A DNA stretch of 64,000 bases from Selenomonadaceae bacterium (GTDB lineage Bacteria > Bacillota > Negativicutes > Selenomonadales > Selenomonadaceae): positions 21,644 through 85,643 of the forward strand of contig JAFRSO010000015.1 of assembly GCA_017427545.1 (NCBI GenBank). Reading direction: 5' to 3'. The notes under the pieces are model-generated. The model did no database searches, was not told where the DNA came from, and worked only from the letters and a program-made list of their open reading frames with translations. This document shows, one piece after another, positions 17,613 through 25,932 of this stretch. How positions within the stretch are numbered: position 1 is the stretch's first letter; each line of letters starts with the position of its first letter. The translations under genes and the position numbers were made by a program.

Positions 17613-20600
17613 TCACCACATGCGCCGCAAAGTTATCGACGCAGTAACGTCCTTGTCATTCTCGCCAATTTGAAATTCAGTTTCGCCGCCGATATACCAG
17701 CCGCGTGCAAATTCATTGTCCCCGCGTAAGCTGAACACGAAATGAGTTTTATCGCGCTTCTGACGAAGACGGTAGCTCGTTGAAGTGTCGCCCTCGTAGC
17801 TGATTCGCAAATCCGGATCCGCACCGGTAAAACCATGCTTGACGCCAAGTTTTATTCCGAACATTCCGTTACGATAATAACGCTTCAAGTCAAGTCCTGC
17901 CTGCGCGGCAAAATATGTGTTGCTGTCCGAGGCAACGTGTTGATTGTAAACGCCCGCGCCACTCTCATTGTAGCTGTTCTGCTTGAGGTATGACGCCTGA
18001 AAATTTACAAACGGGCTGACGTGCCAAATTTTTTTCGGCGAAAGATCGTATTTGTATTCGCCGCCAATTTCGATAATGCGGCTCTTGTAATTTGCATTAG
18101 TCGACAAGCCCAATGACGAAATGCCCCTGTGCAAGGAGTTGCGGAGTTGCCCACCGTTTATGTAAAAGTAAACGTCACTTGCGCGATTGTGCCAGCCGGC
18201 ATAAAGTCCGAGGCGCGTATCATAAACTTTTGCCCGCGAAGATTCCGCACCGTAACCGATTGTGCCATAAGTCGCGAACATTCCCGCACGCCATTTCCTG
18301 CCGAAAGGTCTGTCATAACCTGCAACGATAACGCTACCGTGATAATCCGTACCGCCGCGCAGTTCGCCCCAATTTTTCATGAAGTTAATCCAGAAATTAT
18401 TTTCCTGCCGCGAAGGAACTTTCACCTTAACTTTGACTTCGGGGGCAGTGTCATCACCGTCAGCCAATTTCATCGGGTGGACGCTCAATTCGATATGTTC
18501 CGGCGAAACGACATAATCCGGCGAAAAAACTTTTGTGATTCGGTCAGAAATCATTCTGTCGACGGCGGTATTTTGTTGAGCAACACTCATGACTTTTGCG
18601 GAATCATTTGAACCAATTTCCGTCAAAGTTCGTCTGGCATCGGGCGGGTCGAGATTGTAAAGGTCGCGCATTTCCTCTTGATGAATATCGCCTTCAAGCT
18701 TATCATACATGTTATTCATCGCGCCGAAAGTTTCCCGTTCTTGAGAGTTAAAACCGCCCAAATTGCTCGTGTCATGTGTCGTGACAGTCAAAGTATTGCC
18801 GACAATCGCGCCTGTAGCAGAGAGCATTGCCGAAATCGGGAAAGGTTTATCGGAAGGATTTTGGATATTGCCGCTGATTGACTTTGCAACCAAAACTGTC
18901 GCGGTTTCATTCGGGAGCATGCTGTCAGTCGTGACGGTTGAGCCTTCAATATTCGCGTCGCCGTTAACGATAATCGAACCTGCCGAACCGCCGCTTACCT
19001 TTTGCAAAAAGCCGTCGCTGATTAAGTCGCCGTTGATAACCAAATTCGTATCAGCTGAAGCCGCGCCAATCGTCCCGTGATTGATAAATTTTCCCGTCGA
19101 CCTGTCCTCGAAGCCTTCAGCCATTCTTGAAGTCATATCATTAAGCGTAAACGACGTGCCGAAAAGTCTTGCCCCGCGCATAACTTCAACGTTCACAACA
19201 TCCGCCGCGCCCCAAATATTCATCGTGCCGCGGTTGACGTTCAATTTAATATTGTCCGCGCCCGAAATATTGCCGCCGTAATCAAAATTCCCGTTGATGT
19301 TTAAATTCGTCACGAGGTCGGGAGCATATTCCGTCGTGTCAATCAATTTGTCGCCGTATTGAATTTTAATCGGGGAAATGTTTCCGGTGGAGTAAAAGCC
19401 GTCCGCCGACGTGAAATGTTTCCAATCAGAAGTGATATTTCCCATAATTCTTGCGCCGTCATTGACGTTGATATTTTTCACGAACGCATTTTTGCCGATG
19501 TAAATTGCATTGGCACCGCCGCGAATCGTTCCCGACAAGTCGAAATTATTTACAAGCGCGCCGTCCAATTCATTCGGCGAATAGTTGAAGACGCCGTTGG
19601 TCATTGTGAGGGGAAGATTAACTGCGCCGGTAATGGTGCCTTCCGTGTCGACATTGCGCAGATAACGCAAGTAAGAGCCGCGATATTCACCGGCCGCGCC
19701 GAGCATGTTTGAGCCGAAATTGAATTCTATGCCGTTGCCCGAAGCTGAAATTTCTCCGTCCATTTTAAGATTATGTTCGCGCCCGTAAGAAATCAAAACG
19801 CCCTTGCCGCGCAGTCCGTCTGAATTAATCATCGTGCCGAAAGGAATCGTAATTCGGTTATCGGTGCCGTCAACGCGAACTCCGACTGCCCCGTTGCCCG
19901 TCAATGAAATATCGCCGCTTTGAGTAACGTCATTTCTGTTGCCCCAAACATGCAAGCCGACCGCTAAAGGTTCGTCGCTCATGAAATTTCTGCTATTCTT
20001 GACGGTGTCGCCGCTTGAGTAAATCGACTTGCCGTAAAAATTTTTCCTGTCGATACTGTAGCCGATATCTTGGATTGCGGCAAGTTCAAGTTCCGTGAAA
20101 GTCGAATAATTTTTGTAAGGCAGGGCACTCATCAAGCCGGGGATGAGAGTTTGAACGCCGTCGAACTCGGAGCCTTTCCAAGGGTTAATCGGAATACCGC
20201 TCACGCCGTTAAAAGTCGCGCCGCCCAGCACACGCGAAACATTTTTGCCGACGAAATAAACTCTGTCCGCAACAAAATAATTACTTGCACTGGAGCCGCC
20301 AAAATTTGAGCCTGTCACGATTTGTTTGCCCGCCGAAGCTAAATTGCCGTTCGTGTCGACGAGGTGCAAAATCCAAGCGTTGTCGCTGAGGTCGTTGGAA
20401 AAATTTCTTGGCGTGTCGAGCAAAACTTCCGCGCCTAAGCCGTGAGCCATTTCCAATCGAAGAGCACCGATTAAATCTGCAGCCTGTTCATTTGTCGGCA
20501 GGATTGTATTTTCGTCGACGTTCCAGCCGTGATAAGTGCCGCTGCGAATTGCGCCGATGTTGTCGCCGATTGTCACGACGGTCAATGCCGAATCGTCAGC

Positions 20601-21074
20601 GGGTGATTTTGTTTGCAGGAAGGTTTGCACTTGCGCCGAAGAAATTTTTTCGTCCGCCAAATTTTTCAAATCAAACGCCGCAAGAATTTTTTTACCCTGC
20701 AACATTTGCGCAAGGTAATTGTCCTGAATCAGCGTCGATTGCTTGAAAGAAAAAGTTTTCCCGTCGATAAGCGGTTGCTCACTTGTCGTCAAAGCAATTT
20801 GCCACGGCGTGGAATTCGTCTGCAATCCGAGAAGATTTTGCCAATAAGTCGCGCTTGACCTTGCGGCAAATATCATCGGCTCGTTGAAGCTGTAATCGGA
20901 GCTGAATTCGCCGGCGTCATAAAAATTCATCTCGACGACGGGTAAATTATCCGAGAAAATATATTCAGTTTGAGAAGCGGCGGCTTGAGCGGTCGTCGCA
21001 CCAACGCCGAAGAAAATAGCAACAGCAAAGAGGCGACGCCTCAATTCAAGCTCCTTTTTGGTAATCATCTCCAT
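17613..21074 (-). CDS. Autotransporter (type V secretion) protein
   Basis: An 1153-residue surface protein. Residues 1-30 form a signal sequence with a polar RRRLFAVAIFFGVGATTAQA stretch. Residues 40-330 look like a globular head and contain LRLEMAHGLGAEVLLD, which recalls a degenerate metalloprotease helix. Residues 330-800 are repetitive, Gly/Asn-rich beta-helix strands. The last ~270 residues are an outer-membrane beta-barrel, ending in the aromatic LRRMW. It requires an outer membrane with a BAM complex, a key argument for a diderm host. Adhesin or protease role cannot be decided. A second ATG two codons in is possible. Confidence 0.92.
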   Translation of the reverse strand: MEMITKKELELRRRLFAVAIFFGVGATTAQAAASQTEYIFSDNLPVVEMNFYDAGEFSSDYSFNEPMIFAARSSATYWQNLLGLQTNSTPWQIALTTSEQPLIDGKTFSFKQSTLIQDNYLAQMLQGKKILAAFDLKNLADEKISSAQVQTFLQTKSPADDSALTVVTIGDNIGAIRSGTYHGWNVDENTILPTNEQAADLIGALRLEMAHGLGAEVLLDTPRNFSNDLSDNAWILHLVDTNGNLASAGKQIVTGSNFGGSSASNYFVADRVYFVGKNVSRVLGGATFNGVSGIPINPWKGSEFDGVQTLIPGLMSALPYKNYSTFTELELAAIQDIGYSIDRKNFYGKSIYSSGDTVKNSRNFMSDEPLAVGLHVWGNRNDVTQSGDISLTGNGAVGVRVDGTDNRITIPFGTMINSDGLRGKGVLISYGREHNLKMDGEISASGNGIEFNFGSNMLGAAGEYRGSYLRYLRNVDTEGTITGAVNLPLTMTNGVFNYSPNELDGALVNNFDLSGTIRGGANAIYIGKNAFVKNINVNDGARIMGNITSDWKHFTSADGFYSTGNISPIKIQYGDKLIDTTEYAPDLVTNLNINGNFDYGGNISGADNIKLNVNRGTMNIWGAADVVNVEVMRGARLFGTSFTLNDMTSRMAEGFEDRSTGKFINHGTIGAASADTNLVINGDLISDGFLQKVSGGSAGSIIVNGDANIEGSTVTTDSMLPNETATVLVAKSISGNIQNPSDKPFPISAMLSATGAIVGNTLTVTTHDTSNLGGFNSQERETFGAMNNMYDKLEGDIHQEEMRDLYNLDPPDARRTLTEIGSNDSAKVMSVAQQNTAVDRMISDRITKVFSPDYVVSPEHIELSVHPMKLADGDDTAPEVKVKVKVPSRQENNFWINFMKNWGELRGGTDYHGSVIVAGYDRPFGRKWRAGMFATYGTIGYGAESSRAKVYDTRLGLYAGWHNRASDVYFYINGGQLRNSLHRGISSLGLSTNANYKSRIIEIGGEYKYDLSPKKIWHVSPFVNFQASYLKQNSYNESGAGVYNQHVASDSNTYFAAQAGLDLKRYYRNGMFGIKLGVKHGFTGADPDLRISYEGDTSTSYRLRQKRDKTHFVFSLRGDNEFARGWYIGGETEFQIGENDKDVTASITLRRMW

Positions 21075-21144
21075 TTAAAATACTCCCTGTTGATTTTTTC
21101 GACTTCCGCCGGAAAATTTTTTCGACAGTTTATCACAATCCGCG

Positions 21145-21183
21145 GCAAAAAAAAAGATAGGCAACCGCCTCAAAGTGGCGGTT
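21145..21183 (-). terminator. Intrinsic terminator
   Basis: Read on the minus strand: AACCGCC, a 7-nt loop, GGCGGTT, then GCCTATC and nine T. It would end transcription arriving from the decayed gene at 21205-21640. Confidence 0.65.
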
Positions 21184-21204
21184 TAGCTGATTTTTAACTA
21201 AAGT

Positions 21205-21640
21205 TTAATGATAGCCACGGTCAGCAGAATTGAATCTGATAAAATCGGCGGGCGTAAGTTCGTAGGTATAATGATATGTGCCGCAGATTTTCCGTAATTT
21301 TCTGCTTGAACGATTCGGCGGAATTGTCGTTGCCGATTGAATATTTGATTTCGCCTTCGCCTTGTAGTATATTTTTGCCGGAAGGTTCTTCTGAGCTATG
21401 TGAACCGGCGATATGGTGCGTAGTTGAACTTTTAGAACCTGCAGAGGGATTGCCGCCGGTGTGATTCTCTAACTCTGTAGGCTTGTTCAATTCTTGGAGT
21501 TCAATATTTTTCGTGCGGCGGTTGTAGCGGAAAATTTTATTGCCATTCGCGTCGACGAGTTGATTGGCGATTTTGCTGACGACGCGCGTGTCAACTTCGC
21601 CTAAAAAATTTTTACAAATCCTGCAATAACACGCACGGCT
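21205..21640 (-). pseudogene. Decayed or frameshifted gene of unknown family
   Basis: An open stretch without a convincing start codon begins near 21640 with a two-cysteine CYCRICKNF segment and runs to a stop at 21221. Near its 3' end the adjacent frame reads YHYTYELTPADFIRFNSAD and stops at 21205, which looks more like a natural protein C-terminus than the in-frame alternative. A clean terminator lies directly downstream. Together these suggest a real gene that has lost its 5' end and suffered a frameshift near 21270. No family was recognised. Confidence 0.35.
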
Positions 21641-21666
21641 TTTAAATAATTTTTAATCCTTCCTTA

Positions 21667-21695
21667 ATGACAAAGGCAAAAAAAATTTGTAGAAT
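21667..21695 (+). promoter_or_regulatory. Promoter of the 32-residue peptide gene
   Basis: ATGACA, 17-nt spacer, TAGAAT, 35 bp upstream of the peptide start and its GGGAGGG ribosome-binding site. Confidence 0.5.
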
Positions 21696-21730
21696 TACTG
21701 CAACATAAGGCTTTCAAGGGAGGGATATAT

Positions 21731-21829
21731 ATGCCGCTGATATTAGCATTACTCGGAATTATTCTTGATGTTCCTCAAGAACTTGTCGGCGGCTTGTTGG
21801 CAATCTTCCTGATAGATGAGCTGGCTTGA
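21731..21829 (+). CDS. Small hydrophobic peptide, 32 residues
   Basis: ATG at 21731 follows GGGAGGG at a good distance and a promoter-like pair upstream. The peptide has two hydrophobic stretches (PLILALLGIILDV and GGLLAIFLIDELA) separated by PQEL, with four acidic and no basic residues. It could be a single-pass or peripheral membrane peptide. Support rests on promoter, ribosome-binding site and biased composition; no relative was recognised. Possible roles (membrane-protein modulator, type I toxin) are guesses. Confidence 0.45.
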   Translation: MPLILALLGIILDVPQELVGGLLAIFLIDELA

Positions 21830-21919
21830 GGAGTGATTCGTTAAATGATATTCCGACGGGCATAACTTTCCGTTTCTGATTTTTTCAGCAAAGATAATTT
21901 CTACAAGGACTGAGTTCAA

Positions 21920-22249
21920 ATGAGAAGGTTAGCGAAAAATTTAATATTGGCGACGGCGACTGTCAGCGCAATATTTCTCGTTGACCTCTCTGCCGCCGAA
22001 GCCGCAAATGTGTACGGTGAAAAATTCTTCATCACTGAAAAAATTTGTCCGCTTTACACGGACGACAAGCAATACATAGATTTTTGGTCGAAGTTCCGCG
22101 ATACGGTTATGCCCGACCCTGACGAACCGCAAAATAACAATCCTCCGAAAGAAATGCCCAATCCTAAGCCCGCCGATAAACCTAAACCTGCCGAAAAACC
22201 TAAACCGGCAACTCCGCCGCGTGCAGTCAATCCGCGACCGGCAAATTAA
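21920..22249 (+). CDS. Secreted small protein with Pro/Lys-rich tail
   Basis: A 109-residue protein with a clear signal peptide (LILATATVSAIFLVDLSAAEA, cleavage near residue 28). A short folded part with one cysteine (KICPLYTDDK) is followed by a low-complexity tail of KP and PADKPKPAEKP units reminiscent of periplasm- or wall-spanning linkers. AAGGAC lies 10 nt before the ATG. It ends 4 nt inside the convergent membrane-protein gene. Function unknown. Confidence 0.7.
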   Translation: MRRLAKNLILATATVSAIFLVDLSAAEAANVYGEKFFITEKICPLYTDDKQYIDFWSKFRDTVMPDPDEPQNNNPPKEMPNPKPADKPKPAEKPKPATPPRAVNPRPAN

Positions 22250-22782
22250 TTTTGAATCTTGAAATCACGCTGAACGCGACCAAAACCATTTTCCACATGC
22301 AAATAATAGAACGCTTTTTTCCGATAATCGGCGACGGGATCGTTGCCGGTTTTTTCTTGGTAATGAAGCGTGTTTTCGGCGTGAGCAGAGGTGAAGCCGA
22401 ATAAAATTTTCAGCGGCAGAGTTTTTCCTCGGCGCGGGATAATCGAATCGTCAGCAATGTTTAGCGGATAATAAACGCCGTCGACTTCAACCAGGAGCAT
22501 GGGCGCAACTCCGTTGACAAAAGTATCATGGGGCGGCATGGCAAGAGGATAATTGCCGTCGGGCAGTGTGACAAGTTCACCGTCTTTTATGTAGCTTAGC
22601 GCGTTTGACGGGAAAATTTCTTCGTGCCAACTGGGCGGCGTGTCTGATTTCGGATAGAGCACGACTGCAAATGCCAGCGTCATGAAAACTGCGGCCGCTA
22701 TGAAATAAAACTTCCGAGAAAATCTTCTGAACTCCGCCCGCTCATCGTCCAAAATTTTTTGAAGTTCTTTTAACTCGTTCAT
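22246..22782 (-). CDS. Membrane-anchored protein of unknown function
   Basis: A 178-residue protein: a charged N-terminal helix (residues 1-24), one membrane segment (FYFIAAAVFMTLAFAVVLY, residues 26-44), then an extracytoplasmic domain with strands such as LVTLPDGNYPLAMPPHDTF. Its ATG overlaps the stop of the preceding gene by 4 nt, so the pair is co-translated. No family was recognised. Confidence 0.7.
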   Translation of the reverse strand: MNELKELQKILDDERAEFRRFSRKFYFIAAAVFMTLAFAVVLYPKSDTPPSWHEEIFPSNALSYIKDGELVTLPDGNYPLAMPPHDTFVNGVAPMLLVEVDGVYYPLNIADDSIIPRRGKTLPLKILFGFTSAHAENTLHYQEKTGNDPVADYRKKAFYYLHVENGFGRVQRDFKIQN

Positions 22783-23051
22783 AATTGCGGCGGGAAAATC
22801 GGACGGTTTGAGTGTTCGGCAATGTCTTTGATGATGTCTTTATCGGGCTTACCCAAGACCCAACCGAGCATTTTTATTTCGGCGTGAACGGCAATTTTCT
22901 GGTCGCGCACGTCACCGGAAGTGAAGCAAATTTTTTTATAATTCTCCAGCGAAAGTTTGTAGCGGGCGTTAATCTCCTGCAATGAGCGCAATTTGTTCGG
23001 CGGATTGTGATAGCTCGCGATTAATTTCATAACGTCTTCCTGTTCAGCCAT
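22779..23051 (-). CDS. Hypothetical protein, 90 residues
   Basis: A small soluble protein, mostly helical by composition, with one cysteine and a C-terminal NRPIFPPQL. It starts after an AGGAG element and is translationally coupled to the membrane protein downstream. Lies downstream of lgt on the same strand, separated by a seven-base array. No family was recognised. Confidence 0.65.
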   Translation of the reverse strand: MAEQEDVMKLIASYHNPPNKLRSLQEINARYKLSLENYKKICFTSGDVRDQKIAVHAEIKMLGWVLGKPDKDIIKDIAEHSNRPIFPPQL

Positions 23052-23066
23052 AGAAAAATCTCCTTT

Positions 23067-23146
23067 CTTAGGGATTAGGGAACTGGGAACAGGGATTAGG
23101 AAATAGATTTTAACTGTTCCCTGTTCCCTTCTCCCTACTCCCTAAC
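23067..23146. repeat. Seven-base repeat array at the end of lgt
   Basis: GGGATTA, GGGAACT, TCCCTGT and TCCCTAC units. The last residues of Lgt (REKGTGNS) and its stop codon are encoded by the array. Confidence 0.85.
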
Positions 23147-23895
23147 CAGATAAAAATTCCGGCGGCAATCGTGAACGCGACAATGCTCGTGACTTGCGCG
23201 GACTTGAGCACGCCGATAACTTGATTGGTATAATCGCCCCGCAAAAATTCCAGCGCAAATCTCGCCGCGGCATAAAGCATAACATAAAGCGTGAAGCATT
23301 GACCTTTGACGTAGTTGGTGCAACGGAAAATCAACAGCAATGCAAAAATTACAATGTCAAGCTGACACTCCCAGACCTCTGCGGGGAAAAGCGGTTGATT
23401 GCCGTAAGTGCGATAGGCAAGCGTCGTGTCGGGGTAAATTATTCCGAAATTACTGCCGGTCGGAGCACCGAAGGCGTCGCCGTTCAAAAGATTGGCGCAA
23501 CGTCCCAACGCTTGACCTAAAACAATCGCGGGTGCCATCAAGTCGGCAAGATGAATCACATCAAGATTTTTCGACTTGGCATAAATTGCGCCGGCCGTCA
23601 CACCGAAAATAATTCCGCCCTGAACAGCCATTCCGCCCTGCCAGACGTTTAAAATTTCGTCGAGATGATTTTGATAATAGCTCCAATCGAAAAAGAACAC
23701 GTCCCATAATCTTGCGCCGAGCAATCCGAAAAATCCGCCGATTAAACCGATGTCGACGATAAATTTTTCATAGCCGCGCCCGTCAACTTTCGCCATGAAG
23801 TATCCGACGCCCGTCGCCAAAAAAATCGACAGCGATAAAATCACGCCGTATGAACGAATCGGAAAGTCACCGATATAAAATAAAAATTGATGCAC
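23110..23895 (-). CDS. lgt: Prolipoprotein diacylglyceryl transferase
   Basis: Inner-membrane enzyme that moves diacylglycerol from phosphatidylglycerol to the lipobox cysteine of prolipoproteins. The 261 residues contain seven or so hydrophobic segments, the conserved GGFFGLLGARLWDVFF and the substrate motif GRCANLLNGDAFG (family consensus GRxxNFxNxE-G). The YAAARFALEFLRGDY segment near residue 210 is also typical. The C-terminal REKGTGNS tail comes from a repeat array and is unlikely to be needed. Confidence 0.93.
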   Translation of the reverse strand: MHQFLFYIGDFPIRSYGVILSLSIFLATGVGYFMAKVDGRGYEKFIVDIGLIGGFFGLLGARLWDVFFFDWSYYQNHLDEILNVWQGGMAVQGGIIFGVTAGAIYAKSKNLDVIHLADLMAPAIVLGQALGRCANLLNGDAFGAPTGSNFGIIYPDTTLAYRTYGNQPLFPAEVWECQLDIVIFALLLIFRCTNYVKGQCFTLYVMLYAAARFALEFLRGDYTNQVIGVLKSAQVTSIVAFTIAAGIFIWLGSREKGTGNS

Positions 23896-24013
23896 TCAAG
23901 TCCTCCAAGTTTTTTATGAGGATTATACCAGACGACGAAAAATTTTGAAAGGAATTTTAATCACTGCGTCGAAGTCAAAGGCGGCAAAGTAAGGTTTTGT
24001 GGAGGGATGATGT

Positions 24014-25870
24014 TTGGCATTTTTTTTGATAGTGCCGTCCGTCATGATAGTCAGCATTTTGCTGATTCACGCGCTGGCAAATCGGCTGGGGTTGAGAATT
24101 TTTTACCCGACGCTTTTTGCAGTGGCGGTGCTGTCGGTCATGGTCAACTTTGCAACGGTATTTTTCACGCCCGCGATAGGTCGCGAATATCTTTTGCGGC
24201 TTGGATTGATGATTTTAGCGGCGTCGTTCCTGTTGACATTGGCGAATCAATTTTTGATAAAACAACAGCGTGAGCAGGAAAGAAAATTTGACGAGGAAGT
24301 TAAAGCGGCTTACGAGGCTGAAAGGAAAAATCAGCCGGCATCACTCGCTAACGTGGAATGGGAAGAAGTTTTCACTCCACAAAAATACAATGAATCTGAA
24401 CCAGTCGAAGAGAAAATTTCTGCTGACGTTGAACCTGTCGAAGAAAAAATTTCTGCCGACGTTGAGCCTGTTGAGGAAAAAATTTCTGCCGACGTTGAAT
24501 CTGTCGAAGAAAAAATTTCAGCTGACGTTGAAGCTGTCGAAGAGAAAATTTCTGCGGAAGTTGAGCCAGTCGAAGAGAAAATTTCTGCTGACGTTGAAGC
24601 TGTCGAAGAGAAAATTTCTGCGGAAGTTGAACCAGTCGAGGAGAAAATTTCTGCGGAGGTTGAGCCTGTCGAAGAGAAAATTTCTGCGGAAGTTGAACCA
24701 GTCGAGGAGAAAATTTCTGCGGAGGTTGAGCCTGTCGAGGAGAAAATTTCTGCGGAGGTTGAGCCTGTCGAAGAGAAAATTTCTGCGGAAGTTGAACCAG
24801 TCGAGGAGAAAATTTCTGCGGACGTTGAGCCTGTCGAGGAGAAAATTTCTGCGGACGTTGAACCTGTCGAGGAAAAAATTTCTGCGGAAGTTGAACCAGT
24901 CGAGGAGAAAATTTCTGCGGAGGTTGAGCCTGTCGAGGAAAAAATTTCTGCGGAGGTTGAGCCTGTCGAAGAGAAAATTTCTGCGGAGGTTGAGCCTGTC
25001 GAAGAGAAAATTTCTGCGGACGTTGAGCCTGTCGAAGAGAAAATTTCTGCGGAGGTTGAGCCTGTCGAAGAGAAAATTTCAGCGGACGTTGAATCTGTCG
25101 AAGAAAAAATTTCAGCGGAAGTTGAGCCCGATAAAAATATTTCGGTCGACTTAAAGCCGCTTGAAAAATCAAAGCAACTTGAAGAATTCCCGCTGGAAGA
25201 AGTCTTTAAGCCGTTGCCCGAAGTCAAACCGGAAGAGGCTGATAAACCAATCGAACTCAAAAATGATGAAGATAATTTCCCGCTGGAAGAAGTCTTCAAG
25301 CCGCTACCCGAAGTCAAGCCGGAAAAAGTTGAGCCTCCGCCGGAATCAAAAGGCACTCCTAAGAACGCGGAACTTTTCCCGTTGCAGGAAGTTTTCCGCC
25401 CGCTGTCAGCTTTAAACCTCGACAAAATCGAAGAGATGACGCAGGATGAAAAAGATTCCGAGCAAGAATCAGAGCTTGAAGATATCCCCGAAACGCTCGA
25501 CGAAATTTTGGACGAGGCCTATAATAAGCGCGATCAAGGGCAAGTCTGGCAGGCGATTGAGCTTTATAAACAGGTACTCGAACGCTATCAAAACGACGAT
25601 TACGCGCCATTCGTGGCGATTGATTTGGTCAATATCTACAAGGAGCAGGCACTTTACTCCAAGGCGATAAAAACTTACGAGGAGGCTTTGAAGTTGCCAT
25701 CGGTCAAGCGCAACGATTCAATCAAAAAAGAATTCGTCAGCAGCCTGGCTTATATGCGAGTTGCCCGCGATATTCTGTTGAAGCATCATGAATTGTCGAC
25801 ACCGTTTGGCAATTTGTCAAAAGAAATTTTGCAGGAGATTGACACCGAATTTAAAAAGGTGCAATACTAG
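24014..25870 (+). CDS. Membrane-anchored TPR protein with 22 tandem 11-residue repeats
   Basis: A 618-residue protein. Two or three membrane segments (residues 1-80) lead into a charged linker, then 22 uninterrupted copies of P-V-E-E-K-I-S-A-(E/D)-V-E (about residues 131-372), then three copies of FPLEEVFKPLPEVKPE and a C-terminal TPR-like helical domain (ELYKQVLERY, SKAIKTYEEALKLP). The repeats should form a long, negatively charged rod. The start is TTG at 24014, 8 nt after GGAGGG; the ATGs at 24007 and 24010 lead into a frame closed by a stop. Function unknown; TPRs suggest a scaffold for protein partners. Confidence 0.85.
   Translation: MAFFLIVPSVMIVSILLIHALANRLGLRIFYPTLFAVAVLSVMVNFATVFFTPAIGREYLLRLGLMILAASFLLTLANQFLIKQQREQERKFDEEVKAAYEAERKNQPASLANVEWEEVFTPQKYNESEPVEEKISADVEPVEEKISADVEPVEEKISADVESVEEKISADVEAVEEKISAEVEPVEEKISADVEAVEEKISAEVEPVEEKISAEVEPVEEKISAEVEPVEEKISAEVEPVEEKISAEVEPVEEKISAEVEPVEEKISADVEPVEEKISADVEPVEEKISAEVEPVEEKISAEVEPVEEKISAEVEPVEEKISAEVEPVEEKISADVEPVEEKISAEVEPVEEKISADVESVEEKISAEVEPDKNISVDLKPLEKSKQLEEFPLEEVFKPLPEVKPEEADKPIELKNDEDNFPLEEVFKPLPEVKPEKVEPPPESKGTPKNAELFPLQEVFRPLSALNLDKIEEMTQDEKDSEQESELEDIPETLDEILDEAYNKRDQGQVWQAIELYKQVLERYQNDDYAPFVAIDLVNIYKEQALYSKAIKTYEEALKLPSVKRNDSIKKEFVSSLAYMRVARDILLKHHELSTPFGNLSKEILQEIDTEFKKVQY
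24404..25129 (+). repeat. 33-bp coding tandem repeat, 22 copies
   Basis: 726 bp equals exactly 22 units of 33 bp. Units differ mainly at GAG/GAA, GAA/GAC (Glu/Asp) and at the P/A/S position, and central units are almost identical, a sign of recent expansion by slippage or recombination. All reading frames stay open across it, which creates long spurious frames on both strands. Confidence 0.97.
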
Positions 25871-25883
25871 TGGTTAGCGGGAG

Positions 25884-25919
25884 AGCTAACAGCTAACAGC
25901 TAATCACTAACAGCTAAAC
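25884..25919. repeat. Seven-base repeat array (CTAACAG type)
   Basis: Four to five AGCTAAC units between the TPR gene and the PRC-barrel gene, ending at the AGGAGGT ribosome-binding site. Confidence 0.8.
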
Positions 25920-25932
25920 AGGAGGTATCTGA

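Noticed and set aside
24404..25129. CRISPR-like regular repeat.
   Set aside because: Units are contiguous with no spacers and lie in frame in a protein-coding gene.
24270..25425. Several frames of 250-360 codons open on both strands across the 33-bp repeat region.
   Set aside because: They arise because a 33-bp repeat free of stops keeps all frames open; their compositions (runs of KKFLRTLSLS- or SSTGSTSAEIF-like units) are simple read-outs of the same repeat.
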